From assembly GCA_018136815.1 (NCBI GenBank), contig CM030937.1, positions 2,428,887 to 2,492,886 on the forward strand: a DNA stretch of 64,000 nucleotides, given 5' to 3'. The notes beneath the pieces are model-generated. The model ran no database searches. It was not told the DNA's origin and was given only the letters and a program-made list of their open reading frames with translations. This DNA is from Isochrysis galbana. Its lineage: Eukaryota > Haptophyta > Isochrysidales > Isochrysidaceae. Made by a program: the position numbers and the translations under genes. This document shows positions 1-9,903 of the stretch, piece by piece (within the stretch, counting starts at the first letter, position 1; every line of letters begins with the position of its first letter).

Positions 1-214
1 AAGCTCCCTATAGGCTCCGGTAGGATGGATCAGCAAAAAAAGTGGGGGTTGTCCGGCGAAATTTTCGAAAAATACCGAATTTCAGGCCTTCGAAGACGGT
101 GCGCGAAATACAGTCGGGCCCCCTCCGGTATATTTTTAGTGAGGCCGTTCATGCAAGGCACAAATATCGAAAGACGAGGAAATTGCTGTCGCCAGCTCAC
201 TAGGTCTACCACGC

Positions 215-745
215 TTGGAACCATATCAAGAAATGCCGCCCTAGCACTCACGCCAATCGCCCCACATCGCGTCGAAATTGGCCGTGTGTGGGTCGACAAC
301 AACGCCAACGTTACCCGGCCGAACGAGCCGGAGTGCCCAACTTTCGAACACGACCGGGCGCGCTGCTGGCGCTTTCACGTTCACCCACTTGGACAGAATG
401 GCTCGCCAGGCACCATATCAAGAAATTCCGCCCTAGCAGTCAGGCCAATCGCCCCAGCCGCCCGCGCGCATCGCGCTGAAGTTGGCCGTGTGTGGGCCGA
501 CAACAACGTTAAGTCTACAGGCCGAAGCACGCCCGAGTGCCCAACTTTCGAACACGACCGGGCGCGCTGCCGGCGCTTTCACGTTTCACGTTCACCCACT
601 TGCACAAAATGGCTTGCCAGACACCATATCAAGAAATGCCGCCCTAGCAGTCACGCCAATCGCCAAAGCCGCCCGCGCGCATCGCGTCGAAGTTGGCCGT
701 GTGTGGCGACGTCAACAACGCCAACGTTACCCGGCCGAACAAAAA
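215..745. repeat. Tandem repeat, about 190-210 bp unit
   Basis: The phrase ACCATATCAAGAAAT recurs at about 220, 412 and 623, each time followed by a similar stretch (CCGCCCTAGCA..., then GTTGGCCGTGTGTG...). This gives nearly three diverged tandem units. Open frames run through them on the plus strand only because stops are rare in the unit; they do not look like a protein gene. Confidence 0.75.
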
Positions 746-957
746 AAAACCTTTTAAAATTCTCGCCTCGCGCGTGGCTATGGGGTTAACTACTGTAGCC
801 ACGCCCATTTCCCTTCCTCTCCCTCACTTCCCGCCTTGCGGCGACTCCCCTCGTGCTCTACTTAGGGGCCCAGGTTGCGGGGGGGGGCCGGGTTGGGCGG
901 GGTGCACCGGCCCCCGGTGGTCTGTTTTCGCCTTCCTCCTGTGCCTTCGGGTGGCCC
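738..957. repeat. Dispersed repeat shared with 61.8 kb
   Basis: An A-run followed by CCTTTTAA, CTCGCCTC and a pyrimidine-rich stretch ending in CCGCCTTGCG is repeated at about 61818-61917, immediately left of the second assembly gap. The left boundary in both copies is the A-run. No coding potential is recognised. Confidence 0.55.
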
Positions 958-972
958 GTTAGAACTGTCTTA

Positions 973-1856
973 AATAAATAAAATAATCAATGTTATATCC
1001 TAGCCAACCCCACTAGCTTATTGGACACAACTTTTCCGTCCCGGAATCCCGCCATGCCTGACGAGCCAGGTGTCCGAGTGCTACCGGGGGGTGGGGGCAC
1101 TGCCCCCTCCCCTCGATATTTGTCCTCCCCCCAGTGCACGCACCGACCCCGCGCACCCCAGCGCGTCCTCTCCTCGAGTCCACGCTGGGGGAAAACCCCT
1201 TTCGGGTAAAAGCAACGCGGGGGGGGGGGGCATTCGTGAGATAGGGGCCCAGAAGCGCTAATCTCCCTCGCTAGTGCGAGTGGCCGCGGCGAGCCGCGGC
1301 CCTTCCCTCCTGGCTCTGGCGCCCCCGTCTTCTCTTACCCAAACGGGGCGAGAAGACACGTCACTGCCGGAGGGGAGAGCTGCCGCTCCCCCCTCCCCTC
1401 CCTCTTTCCTTTTCCTCCTCTCTTCCCTGCGGCGGGGGCCCATGGCGCGCGCCTGCGGCCCCTCGCTCAGGTCCCCAGATGGCCTGCAGGGCCTGGGAGC
1501 ACAGCTCAGGGGGCAGGTGAGGCTGGGGCATGGCCCTGGCCCCTCCTGCCTCTCCCTCGCTGGCGCTCCGAGCCCCTGCGGGTCGACTGGAGCTGGCTGG
1601 GGGGTCCTGAACAGGGGGGCCCAGGGGGAGGAGGGGCTGGTCAGAGGAATGGGCAGGCCACGACGGGCCAAGGCGGGCGAGTCAGGCGGGCCTGTGAGGA
1701 GAGGAATAGGTCAGCAGGGCTGTGTGCTCCTGGCAAGCCATCAGGCGTGCCAGGAGAGTGGGTGGATCCTCCCCCATGGCAGGGGAGGAGTGGAGAGAGA
1801 GGGGGGCTCGTGCCCCCCCATCCCCCATGGGCGAACTAAGTATAAACTTAGTTGCT
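973..1856 (-). mobile_element. Palindrome-ended retroposon, complete short copy
   Basis: The 884-bp segment is bounded by the 14-bp direct repeat TTAGAACTGTCTTA at 959-972 and 1857-1870, which looks like a target-site duplication. On the minus strand it begins near a perfect 20-bp palindrome (1834-1853) with core TATAAA, followed by short GC-rich hairpins. It ends in an AT-rich tail (973-990) next to the other direct repeat. The same two ends bound a longer copy at 16969-19391. No protein domain is visible. The layout suggests a non-autonomous element inserted by target-primed reverse transcription; that mechanism is inference. Confidence 0.5.
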
Positions 1857-1870
1857 TTAGAACTGTCTTA

Positions 1871-2795
1871 TGGACGCGGTTGTCTCGTCATTGGTGAGTT
1901 GTCTTTCTCTTGTAACGCTGTCTTCTTCGCGTGGGTCATATTCGGGGAGGGAGGTGTGCTTCGACCTCAGGCGAGTCTCTCGGCGAGGCCGAGTGCTGTC
2001 GCCACGAGGCCGAGGTTGTCGTTCATTTGCAGCTTGCCCTTGGCGTCCTCTTTAAATATGGGTGTGCTGAGCTCTGACGGTTTTTTGATTTTAGGCTTTT
2101 GCCCCGGCCATTGCCTTCCCCGCCTCCGCCCTACCACAAATTAATTATGACGGGGCTCTCAGTGGGCGAGAGCCGCGTCTAATAGACGTCTAATTTTAAA
2201 TTTAGGGTAGAAGTTGACCCGATATATGCTGGTATGTGGGATGTGGGGATGTGGGATGTCAGCCAAAAAGAAAGCGCTGAGCGCGCCAAGGAGGAGTCCC
2301 TCAAATGAGGGGCGGCGAGTCGCCAGTCTACCCTCCAAAGTATGGGTGCTCCTGTACTTTTATACTTGAATTGGGAGGGGGCGGGGGTGAAAATCGGGAC
2401 CTCATGTTGCATCTTTTGAATTCCCTAGTCCCTAGTAGTGCGTAGTGACATGTGTTGTTTGGATCCTGAGTTGTAGTACTCCTAGGTGTGGTTGCAGAAT
2501 GGGAGGTAGACAAATTTCAACACACCAACCATTTTGCGACCATCCATGCCTTCTTTTGTTCTTGATTTTGAGGTCCTCGGCACGACTACTCCTCCCTCAT
2601 TGCTTTTTGAGCCCGCAACTCCTTGGCTCCCCCTCGACCAAGCATAATGCACACGAGTAATGATGAGTGACCGTGCACACAGTGCGCCATGTTTGTGAAG
2701 CATTGCCTAGCACTATTGGTGCCCAGGGCAGCGCGCACGTCGCTCTTCTAGCAGAGTGAGATGTGCTGTCAGATGTAACATCGCTCATGACCACA
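1871..2795. other. Intergenic, no gene recognised
   Basis: Only short overlapping open frames are present and none resembles a known family. It lies downstream of the minus-strand UBA gene and could hold its 3' UTR or a missed terminal exon. Confidence 0.4.
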
Positions 2796-3329
2796 CTATC
2801 CCAACCGAGACCAACGCTGCGGCCAGGCCTGCAAGGGAAGCAATAGGCTCAACATTCGTACAGCATCTGTGCCGATCGCATCCTCGCGCAAGATCCGTTC
2901 TCTCAGGTAGTACACGAGCTCGTCAGGCGGAGTGGTTACTAGGAGCTCATGCAATCGGCGCCGCTCGTATTCTACTTGACTCGTGTGCAAAACATTCCCA
3001 GACGTTTGAGCACACGGAGGCGAAGCATATGTTGCGCACGTTGACAGGCTGCCAATCCACCGATTTGCGCTGCTGCTACTACCTACAGACCTATTGGATG
3101 ATGCAGATCGTGCTGCCGCCTGCTCTACTGAGCCTGGACTCAGACAGAGCAAGTGTGCAGCACTCTCGACACGCGAGTTGTGAGATGGAAACATCGGCGC
3201 AACGCGCAACGCCTCCACGGCGTCCGCCTCATCAAACCCAAGCTCCTGCAGCAAGCGTACGTCCCGATCGCATACCTGACGTCTCACAGGAGTTTCCTGA
3301 CCCCGCGCTCGAGAAGACGACATTGCCAT
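2796..3329 (-). CDS. UBA-domain protein
   Basis: The open frame of 177 codons starts at ATG 3329 (MAMSSSRARGQ). Residues about 22-65 read DVRLLQELGFDEADAVEAL, then RVESAAHLLC. This matches the three-helix UBA ubiquitin-binding fold, with the hydrophobic-G-F turn and the closing AA-LL helix. The middle is Ser/Ala-rich and probably disordered. The C-terminal part (EYERRRLHELL onward) is helical and unrecognised. UBA domains bind ubiquitin chains, so a role in ubiquitin handling is likely, but no catalytic domain is seen. An intron may exist: a pyrimidine stretch ending TTGCAG lies near 2830 on the coding strand, so the C-terminus may be mis-modelled. Confidence 0.55.
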   Translation of the reverse strand: MAMSSSRARGQETPVRRQVCDRDVRLLQELGFDEADAVEALRVAPMFPSHNSRVESAAHLLCLSPGSVEQAAARSASSNRSVGSSSSANRWIGSLSTCATYASPPCAQTSGNVLHTSQVEYERRRLHELLVTTPPDELVYYLRERILREDAIGTDAVRMLSLLLPLQAWPQRWSRLG

Positions 3330-3772
3330 CCAATCGCAATAACGGCCCCGCTCGCTCCGCTCTTCTTCACAACCCTTCTTTTTTCTGCTAACCGTTCTGC
3401 CGTCCTCGCGCCCTCGCCGCCGCCGCCGCCACAGGAAAATTTCTACTACTACATTACTCTAATCCTTTCGCCGGGAGAGAAGAAAGCTTTTTCGAGATTG
3501 GTGATTGGTGGTTGGTGGTGCGCCGGTGCGCCTGTGTCGATCCGTTTTTTAGACTTTACTGTCCGTAATGTAGATCCGTCTTGGGCGAATTGAATCTTCT
3601 CGCTCTCGTCTCCTCGTCTACTCCTACGTCTACAAGTCGTCTATGACACTAGTAGTACTAAAATAAAAAATCCCCCCTTTTTCCTTTTTTGCCTGACGGT
3701 GTCGACGGCCCGCGTGACCACTTTAACGACCATTATTGGTCACAGTGCTGACTCGCGCCATCGCCTCTATAG

Positions 3773-3922
3773 GGCGGTCAAACAGGGCTTTTTAAGTACT
3801 AATACTACTACTAATATTGGGGGGGGTCGACATTTTTGACTTTTTGACCGTGAGCGGAGAGCCGTGATGGAGAGCGAGGGGGGCGCGAGGCCCCCATTGA
3901 CCCCCACTTATAAAAGTAGGTT
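3773..3922. repeat. Dispersed GGTCAAAC repeat plus TATA-containing block
   Basis: GCGGTCAAACAGGG at 3775 is answered by TTTTTGACCG ending at 3850, giving an inverted CGGTCAAA/TTTGACCG pair. The adjoining block 3866-3922, containing GACCCCCACTTATAAAAG, recurs almost exactly at 49471-49525. The CGGTCAAAC end also appears at 19455, 27845 and 56478. This looks like the terminus of a dispersed element. Confidence 0.55.
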
Positions 3923-4129
3923 CCAGCTAGGTGCTAGGTGCTTTCTAATACCCAGATAGGCGAATGGACGGTGTTTGTCACTTCTTGACATTGTACATTG
4001 TCGATGCCATTGTGCCATTGTGGACTTTGCGCCCGTTCCGAGATCATAAAATGTGGTTTATGATTTATGATCTCCGACTGAGGCTCTTTTTCACATTCAC
4101 ATTCACCTGGCACCTGGCTACGAAAAGCA

Positions 4130-4262
4130 ATGAACGCTTTCCCTCATGTTGGTGGTGGCGATTGAACGCTTTTCGCTTTTCCACATGTTGGATGTTGGGT
4201 GGTGATCGGTGGTGGTGATTGAACGCTTTTCCACATGTTGGGTGGTGATGATTGAACGCTTC
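4130..4262. repeat. Minisatellite
   Basis: Imperfect tandem copies of a unit containing GATTGAACGCTTTTC and CCACATGTTGG are repeated three to four times. Nothing else recognisable is present between 3923 and 5093. Confidence 0.6.
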
Positions 4263-5093
4263 TCGCCTCTGGTTTAGAGTATGGGGTCCGGGCAGGCCTT
4301 TTGGTTGGCTGATATTTTCGTGCTTGCCGGGATGTGTAGTGTGTAGTAGCTAGAGTACTAGTACTAGTGCTAGTACTAGCAGTGTTTGCGCTTGGCCTAA
4401 GGCGGCTTGCCTTCATTTGTTTGGTCTCCCTTCCCTCCGGTTTCTTCCCCTCCCGCGCCTTGCTTAGGAGTTAGGAGGTGCGAGGCGGCTTGCCTTTCAT
4501 TTGGCATCCCTTCCCGCCGGATTGGCTGCGATATGGTGAGCTAGTCGCTAGTCGCCGAGACTTTGGGAGTGGTGGGAGTACGTGAGAGGCTACCCGCCAT
4601 GTTTGAAACTGTTTGAATCAGCAGCAGATACTTTTGCATGTGCTGCTGCCAAGTTCGCCCACGCATTTTGGACGAGCTGACTTTTCAAAGGGTGGCAACT
4701 TAACGTCCCGTTGAATGGGCATATGACGCCTTGCAGCTTGCAGAGCCTGGCTAAACGCGCCATTCACTGCGGGTGAGCATCCGATGAGGGCCAACTCTCG
4801 CCCGCGGGCGTACCAAATGAAGGCAAACGACCTTATAACTATAAATGTTCCTATGCCCTATTTCGTTAGCCCGGCACATAGCGTGCACGACGGCGGGTTC
4901 GTTCTGCGCGCCACGCGCACACGCTGCGCCGCCGCCACCCACAGCGCTGCCGACGGTGTATAACCCGCTGGTGGTACGTACCAACACATGCTGAGCGAGG
5001 TGTGAACGATACCGCACACGCTACACCAGGGTGATGGAGGTGTTAAAACAACGTGGGTCAACACCATGTAACTGTGAACCCACACGCCTTGGG

Positions 5094-8000
5094 CTACCTT
5101 ATACTCGCACTGGTTGCTAGGTCATGGGCTTGCCGGTCGTGCGCGATGGACAAAGCTTGCGATGTATTTGCTTTTGTGGCCGAGGAGGACTCACCAGTGC
5201 CATAGGCGCTCATCCACTCAATCACAGAGGCCATCGCCTTGATGCCTTCCGAAGACAAGAGCCCCGCGCTGGCGTGGAGGTCTAAGAATGATCGAAGCAA
5301 TTGAGATACTGGCTGAAAAGTGGCTGCACCGAGGATGTGGAGCACCCGAACACAGTGTGGCGCGCAATCGCGACAAAGGAAGCCAAGAAGAAGAGCAGTG
5401 TACGCACCGGCGATCTCGCGCTCCATGGTCCGACTAGAGGGCGTGCCACCCTCAGCACGGCTGGCTGAGTCGGCTCCGGTTGGGAGATCTAGGGAGGTGT
5501 GGACGGAGTTTAAGCCCGCGCGGCATCCGACAGGAGAGCCATTTCGGCTCGCAGGAGCGGAGAGCGATGCGTTCCCCTTGTTGCCAGGAGAGGTGGAGTT
5601 CAGAGCGGTCCTGCTTGGGTTGGGCTCTGAGGGCATTGGCTGAAGGAGAGAGCGAAGAACTGTGGCAAGCAGATCGAGGAGAGTCGAGGGAGAGCTGCTG
5701 TTGTTAGGGCCTTGAATGTTGCCAACCTTGTAACCGCGAGGGCGAACACGCGAGTGGTCGACAGCGAAGTGAGTGGCTATAGCGCCCATTGCAAGGCGCG
5801 CATCCGGCTTTACTTCGAGAATATTCGTGAGAAGACCAAGGCACATGAGCGCTGTGTCAAAGTGCCGAGGAAGTCCACCGCGCCTTTCCGCTCCAGCACA
5901 CTCGTTGACCAAGATCTTGGCTATAAGAGGCAACGCCGTGGGCGAGCTGAGCACCTCCTCGCATGCAGAAGGCTGGTTGTTCGTCAAGTTGACCATGACC
6001 TTGAGGGTGAGCAGCAAGATCGAGCGGAGCGAGCGCTCGTGCTCGAGCCTCAGGCGGGCTTCCTTCGCTGCTGTCGTCGCCCGGAAGATGGGAGGGGAGA
6101 ACTGCGCCACAAAGGGACGAGATGCATCTTCATCACCCTGTGCGGCGCGCAGGGCTGACGCTCCGAGAGCCTTCTTGCGCGTTGCCATCGCGTCGGGCTT
6201 GTGTGCGGAAGGAGAGGCGACGGATCGAGCTGGTGAGGGGCTCACGCTTGCGCCAACGGCGGCTCCGGCTAACGACATCATACTAGATGCACTGTCCTTG
6301 GCCTCCGCCTTCCGTACGGATGCCGCGCCACCAACTTTGCTTCGAGAAAACGCATTACATGCCTTGCATGCGCCGATACGTGGGTTGACAGGTGCCTTGG
6401 CTTCCGACTCCTCGTCGAAGTCAAATGGGTTCTTCCTCGTTGCCACCGCTGGGACAGATGTCGTGCCATGGGCGCCCTGCGCGTTGGCCTTCAGGTGCGT
6501 GGCAAAAAGACTTTCACCGCAAGTGTGGACGAGGCCGGGCACCGCTCGGACACTTGCGGCAACAGTCCCGATGGCTGCAGCACGGTCAACGACGCCGACG
6601 GAGGAGGGTTCGGATGGTGAGTGCCAAGGACACGCGCGCCGCTCGCAACCTGGGGCAGAGGCGACAGCTTCCTCGTGCGCGTCGAAATCGAAAGGATCGG
6701 TCGGCGTAGCCCCTCCCATGCAGCTCGTCCCCGTCGGAGCGGGATCCCTCATGGGGTGAGCGTCTCGAGAGCGGGTGCACGAGGAGGCACGCGAGCGGGG
6801 CTTTGCCGGACGGATCTCATCTGATGAGATCGACGGCACGGCGGCTACCCCCGCCGTCACGGCAGAGGCGATTGTGGGCTGCAGGGTCGTGGCTGCAGCT
6901 GACGGCGTGGCCGCTGGCGAGGATGCACGCGACGAAACGCGCGACGAAGTGCGCGATGCGGCGGGGTGCGGCCCCTTGGGAATTGCAGACCGCCGGCTGA
7001 CAGCTTGATTTCTGCCTGTACTGCCATTCTCGTAGCTGAGGCTCGTTGCCATACTTGTATCATCACGCTGTAACAACTCCTGAGGCAGAGCTACCCCTGG
7101 CTCCCCAGCGGAAGCCTGCTCGAGAGGGGACACGATTGCATCAAACGCCGTGGCAGCCAAGCAAATGAGAGGTTGTAGAGAGAGAGAGCGAAGCTCGTCT
7201 GCAGCTGCGAAAGAGTCACTCGAGACATCATCGTCCGTGCCCACTACGTCGGCAGGAGCACAGCTTCCGCTTGTGCTGCCGCACTGGCTCAAGCCTCGCT
7301 TACTAGAACCTGCGGCGCTCCCCGGCGCACCGCTGCTGAGTGAAGGGCGAGCTTCCGTCTCGCCTGCAGAGTCTTTGTCAGACTCGTCTTCGAATTTGTC
7401 TATCGTCTGCATGCCAGCCATGTTATCGTCCCTCTGCATGAAGGTGGCGTGCTGCAAGAGCTCCAGCGAACAGGAAAGGAGCGGCGCGTGCTGCCTCAGA
7501 GCAGCTTGAGTGCTACATGACGAGAGGACGGCAAGCACGCTGCGGAGGCCACCCAGTAGAATAATCTGCGCGGGAAAGAGGGAGGCAGTCGAAGAGCATG
7601 GTTAGACGGGCACCTTCGACCCAGCTGACGAAGGAGTTTGGGGCGAATACCAGCTGCACACAAGGACTGCGCGAAAGGGCAGAGTGTCGGTCCGAGCACC
7701 ATCATCCATGTTGCACCATGCCGTGCACTGTGCGGCGGTGCATCATCTAAGTCACGGCCGCCGAGAGCCCACCGGTTTAGCGCTCTCTGCCCATGGCGGA
7801 CTTCAAAAATCTTCGAGCCTTTTCCCCTCCCCACCCTGGTGTACACGACGCCACCACCACCGTAAGAAACGGTCTGACAAAAGATTACAGCCATGTGCAT
7901 CTAGCTGCGGTGTGAATTACCTGAATCCGAGCTCGACGACTTCTCCGAACTCGATCTGCCAGAACCTCTAGGCATATCCTTTGCACAACAGTTTGAGCGG

Positions 8001-8715
8001 CAACGGCCAAACTATCCGAGGGAGTCTCCATCAAGTCATATTCGGCGACCAAAGGGGTGAGGCACTCCAAGTGGCCCCATAGCTCCCGCAACTCGGAGTC
8101 GGAAAGCCCAATGCCGGACAAGGCCCGGTCGGCTCGCCGCCCTGAGGTATACCCCTGACCATCAGCCACATTGTTGCGCTGTGGAGCAGATGTCAAGGCT
8201 CCGTCGTCACTGCCGACTGCGCGTTTTGCATCTGCCGACCGCCGGGGTACCATATCGGCCGTGGCGAGCTGGAGCCGGTGTATTGTGCCCACTACAACTT
8301 GGCGAAGGGCGTTCGAATCGATCGCACCTCCGTCGGCGAGTGCGTGCAGCAACGCTGCGACGCAAAGCCCAACGAGCGGGTCGGTCGACGGCACGGCGCG
8401 CAGGCCGTTCGCCAGTGCAGCGAGGCCACCTCCAGAGGAAATAAACGAAGCGGAGGAGAGTTCGGCCGCGACGAGTCCGACCAGCTCGTACGCTGAGCGC
8501 TGGATCGCGTCGGTGGGCGCACGGCTGGCCAGCCCGTCGAGTGCGTATTCAAGCTCATCCCTGGCCGCCGAGGCAGCCGCCAGGTCCTGCCTTGCGAGCG
8601 ACTTGAGCTGGAGTCCCGAGCGGTCGCGATTGGGCCGTGGAGGCGCGGCAACACGACGCCTGCGCGGCGAGGCCAGGCGCTCAGCGCCTGCTGGGCGCTT
8701 GCCGAACTGGCGCAT
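5094..8715 (-). CDS. WAPL-like cohesin release factor, two exons
   Basis: Exon 1 is 8715-7921 (265 codons) and exon 2 is 7565-5094. They are joined in phase 0 across a 355-nt intron with donor CAG/GTAATT and acceptor CCCGCGCAG. The joined protein is about 1088 aa. Residues about 45-265 match the N-terminal half of the WAPL helical repeat region (YALDGL, then the LCVAALLHALADG helix). After the junction comes LELLQHATF, followed by a roughly 450-residue disordered insert with DPFDFD and NPFDFDEE motifs, reminiscent of plant WAPL. The C-terminal half (about 770-1050) has LKVMVNLTNNQPSACEEV and AYTALLLGFLCRD. WAPL opens cohesin rings with PDS5 in the nucleus. The family call rests on both halves appearing in the right order; the intron falls between them. 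Confidence 0.85.
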
Positions 8716-8839
8716 GGGGCGGTTTGTGCTCGTTCCTCACTGGCCCCCCTTCTCCTCTTAATCTCTCTTCCTCTCGCCGTCTGCTCGCGCCGTCGGCTCC
8801 GTCTCCCGCGCGCGGGTACCCCGTGCTCGTGTGATAGAC

Positions 8840-9392
8840 GGGCGGAGGCTGCGTGTGGGAAGGCTCTTCACCCCCCCCCCCCCCACCCCTCTCTGGTTGA
8901 GTGGCGGGCGCGCGCAGCGGCAGGGTGGAGACGGAGAGGGAGACGGAGAGAGGGAGAGAGAGAGTAGGAGATGAGGGAGAGGGAGAGGGAGGAGACGATC
9001 GATGGGAGCCCAGCAGAGAGAGAGAAGAGGAGACCATTTTAATAGAGAAAGAGAGATGCCGAGAACGCGGGGTCGGCTTTCTCACCAGAATGGAGACCTC
9101 TCAAACTAAAACCTAAAGAAGATGATTTTTGATGGTTTCCCTTGGGCGAGGGAGTGGCGCACAGGGGGGCGTCGTCTTGACTCGTGGTGTAGGTCACGCG
9201 ATAGTTATTCTTCGCATTTCGGTATAAACGGGGAGAAGTGACTGAGTGAGAGAGCGGGCGGCGGGCCGCGAAGGGGGGGGGGGGGGGGGGGGGGGGGCGA
9301 ATTCCCGCGCGACCCCGACTCACCCACCCCAAGAGAGAGAGAAGGAGGGGGGGGGGGGGAAGCGGCACGGACAGAGAGAGAGAGACAGAGAG

Positions 9393-9429
<37 letters not shown>

Positions 9430-9900
9430 GGGGATCGTATGGATGAGGGAGCGAGGGGAGAAGTGTCAAGTAGAACGGGAACAGGAGGAGGCAGCAGGGA
9501 GAGAGAGAGAAGAAGAACGATGGAGCGAGACAGAGTGCGGCTGGGTTGGGGGGCGAGAGCACTAAATAATGGCGCAGCTCGCTTCTTCCACCTCTCGCCC
9601 CCACCCCACCCCACCCCCTCTCTCTCCCCGCCCCCCGCACCCACACCTAACGACGACGAGGGACGGCCGCTCGCTCGCTGACATCCCTCTCTCCCTCCTC
9701 TCCTCTCTCTTCTCTCCTTTTCCCTTCACTCTTCTCGTCTCTCTCCTCTCATTCGTCTCTCTGTCTCTCCTTCCCCTCCCTCTCCCCGTCTCTCCCGTGA
9801 GTGACGCGGCGGTCTGCCCCTCTCTCTCCCTCTTTCTCCCCCTCCGCCCTCCCCCGCGCCCATATCCACCCCCACCCCCCACCTCCCCAAGCTCTCTCTC
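8840..9900. repeat. Simple-sequence tract between divergent genes
   Basis: This is the divergent intergenic region of the WAPL gene (minus) and the CAP-Gly/UFD1/UBX gene (plus). It holds poly-C near 8873-8885, GA-rich runs 8920-9040, poly-G at about 9277-9297, a (GA)n microsatellite at 9372-9427 and a long CT-rich stretch 9590-9900 ending just before the plus-strand ATG. Open frames here encode only Ser/Leu/Pro or Arg/Glu/Gly low complexity. The CT-rich stretch is probably 5' UTR or promoter. Confidence 0.7.
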
Positions 9901-9903
9901 GTG

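Noticed and set aside
25-789. 254-codon frame at the window start
   Set aside because: It crosses three tandem repeat units; its apparent protein repeats mirror DNA repeats.
1834-1853. Helitron 3' hairpin
   Set aside because: The terminal palindrome is not followed by CTRR and the element has long flanking direct repeats, unlike Helitrons.
5773-6759. 328-codon plus-strand frame opposite the WAPL gene
   Set aside because: Antisense shadow of a GC-rich coding exon; the minus strand carries recognisable WAPL sequence.
9246-9446. Arg/Glu/Gly-rich proteins in GA runs
   Set aside because: Low-complexity translation of simple DNA repeats; the same applies to 56.7-57.9 kb frames.
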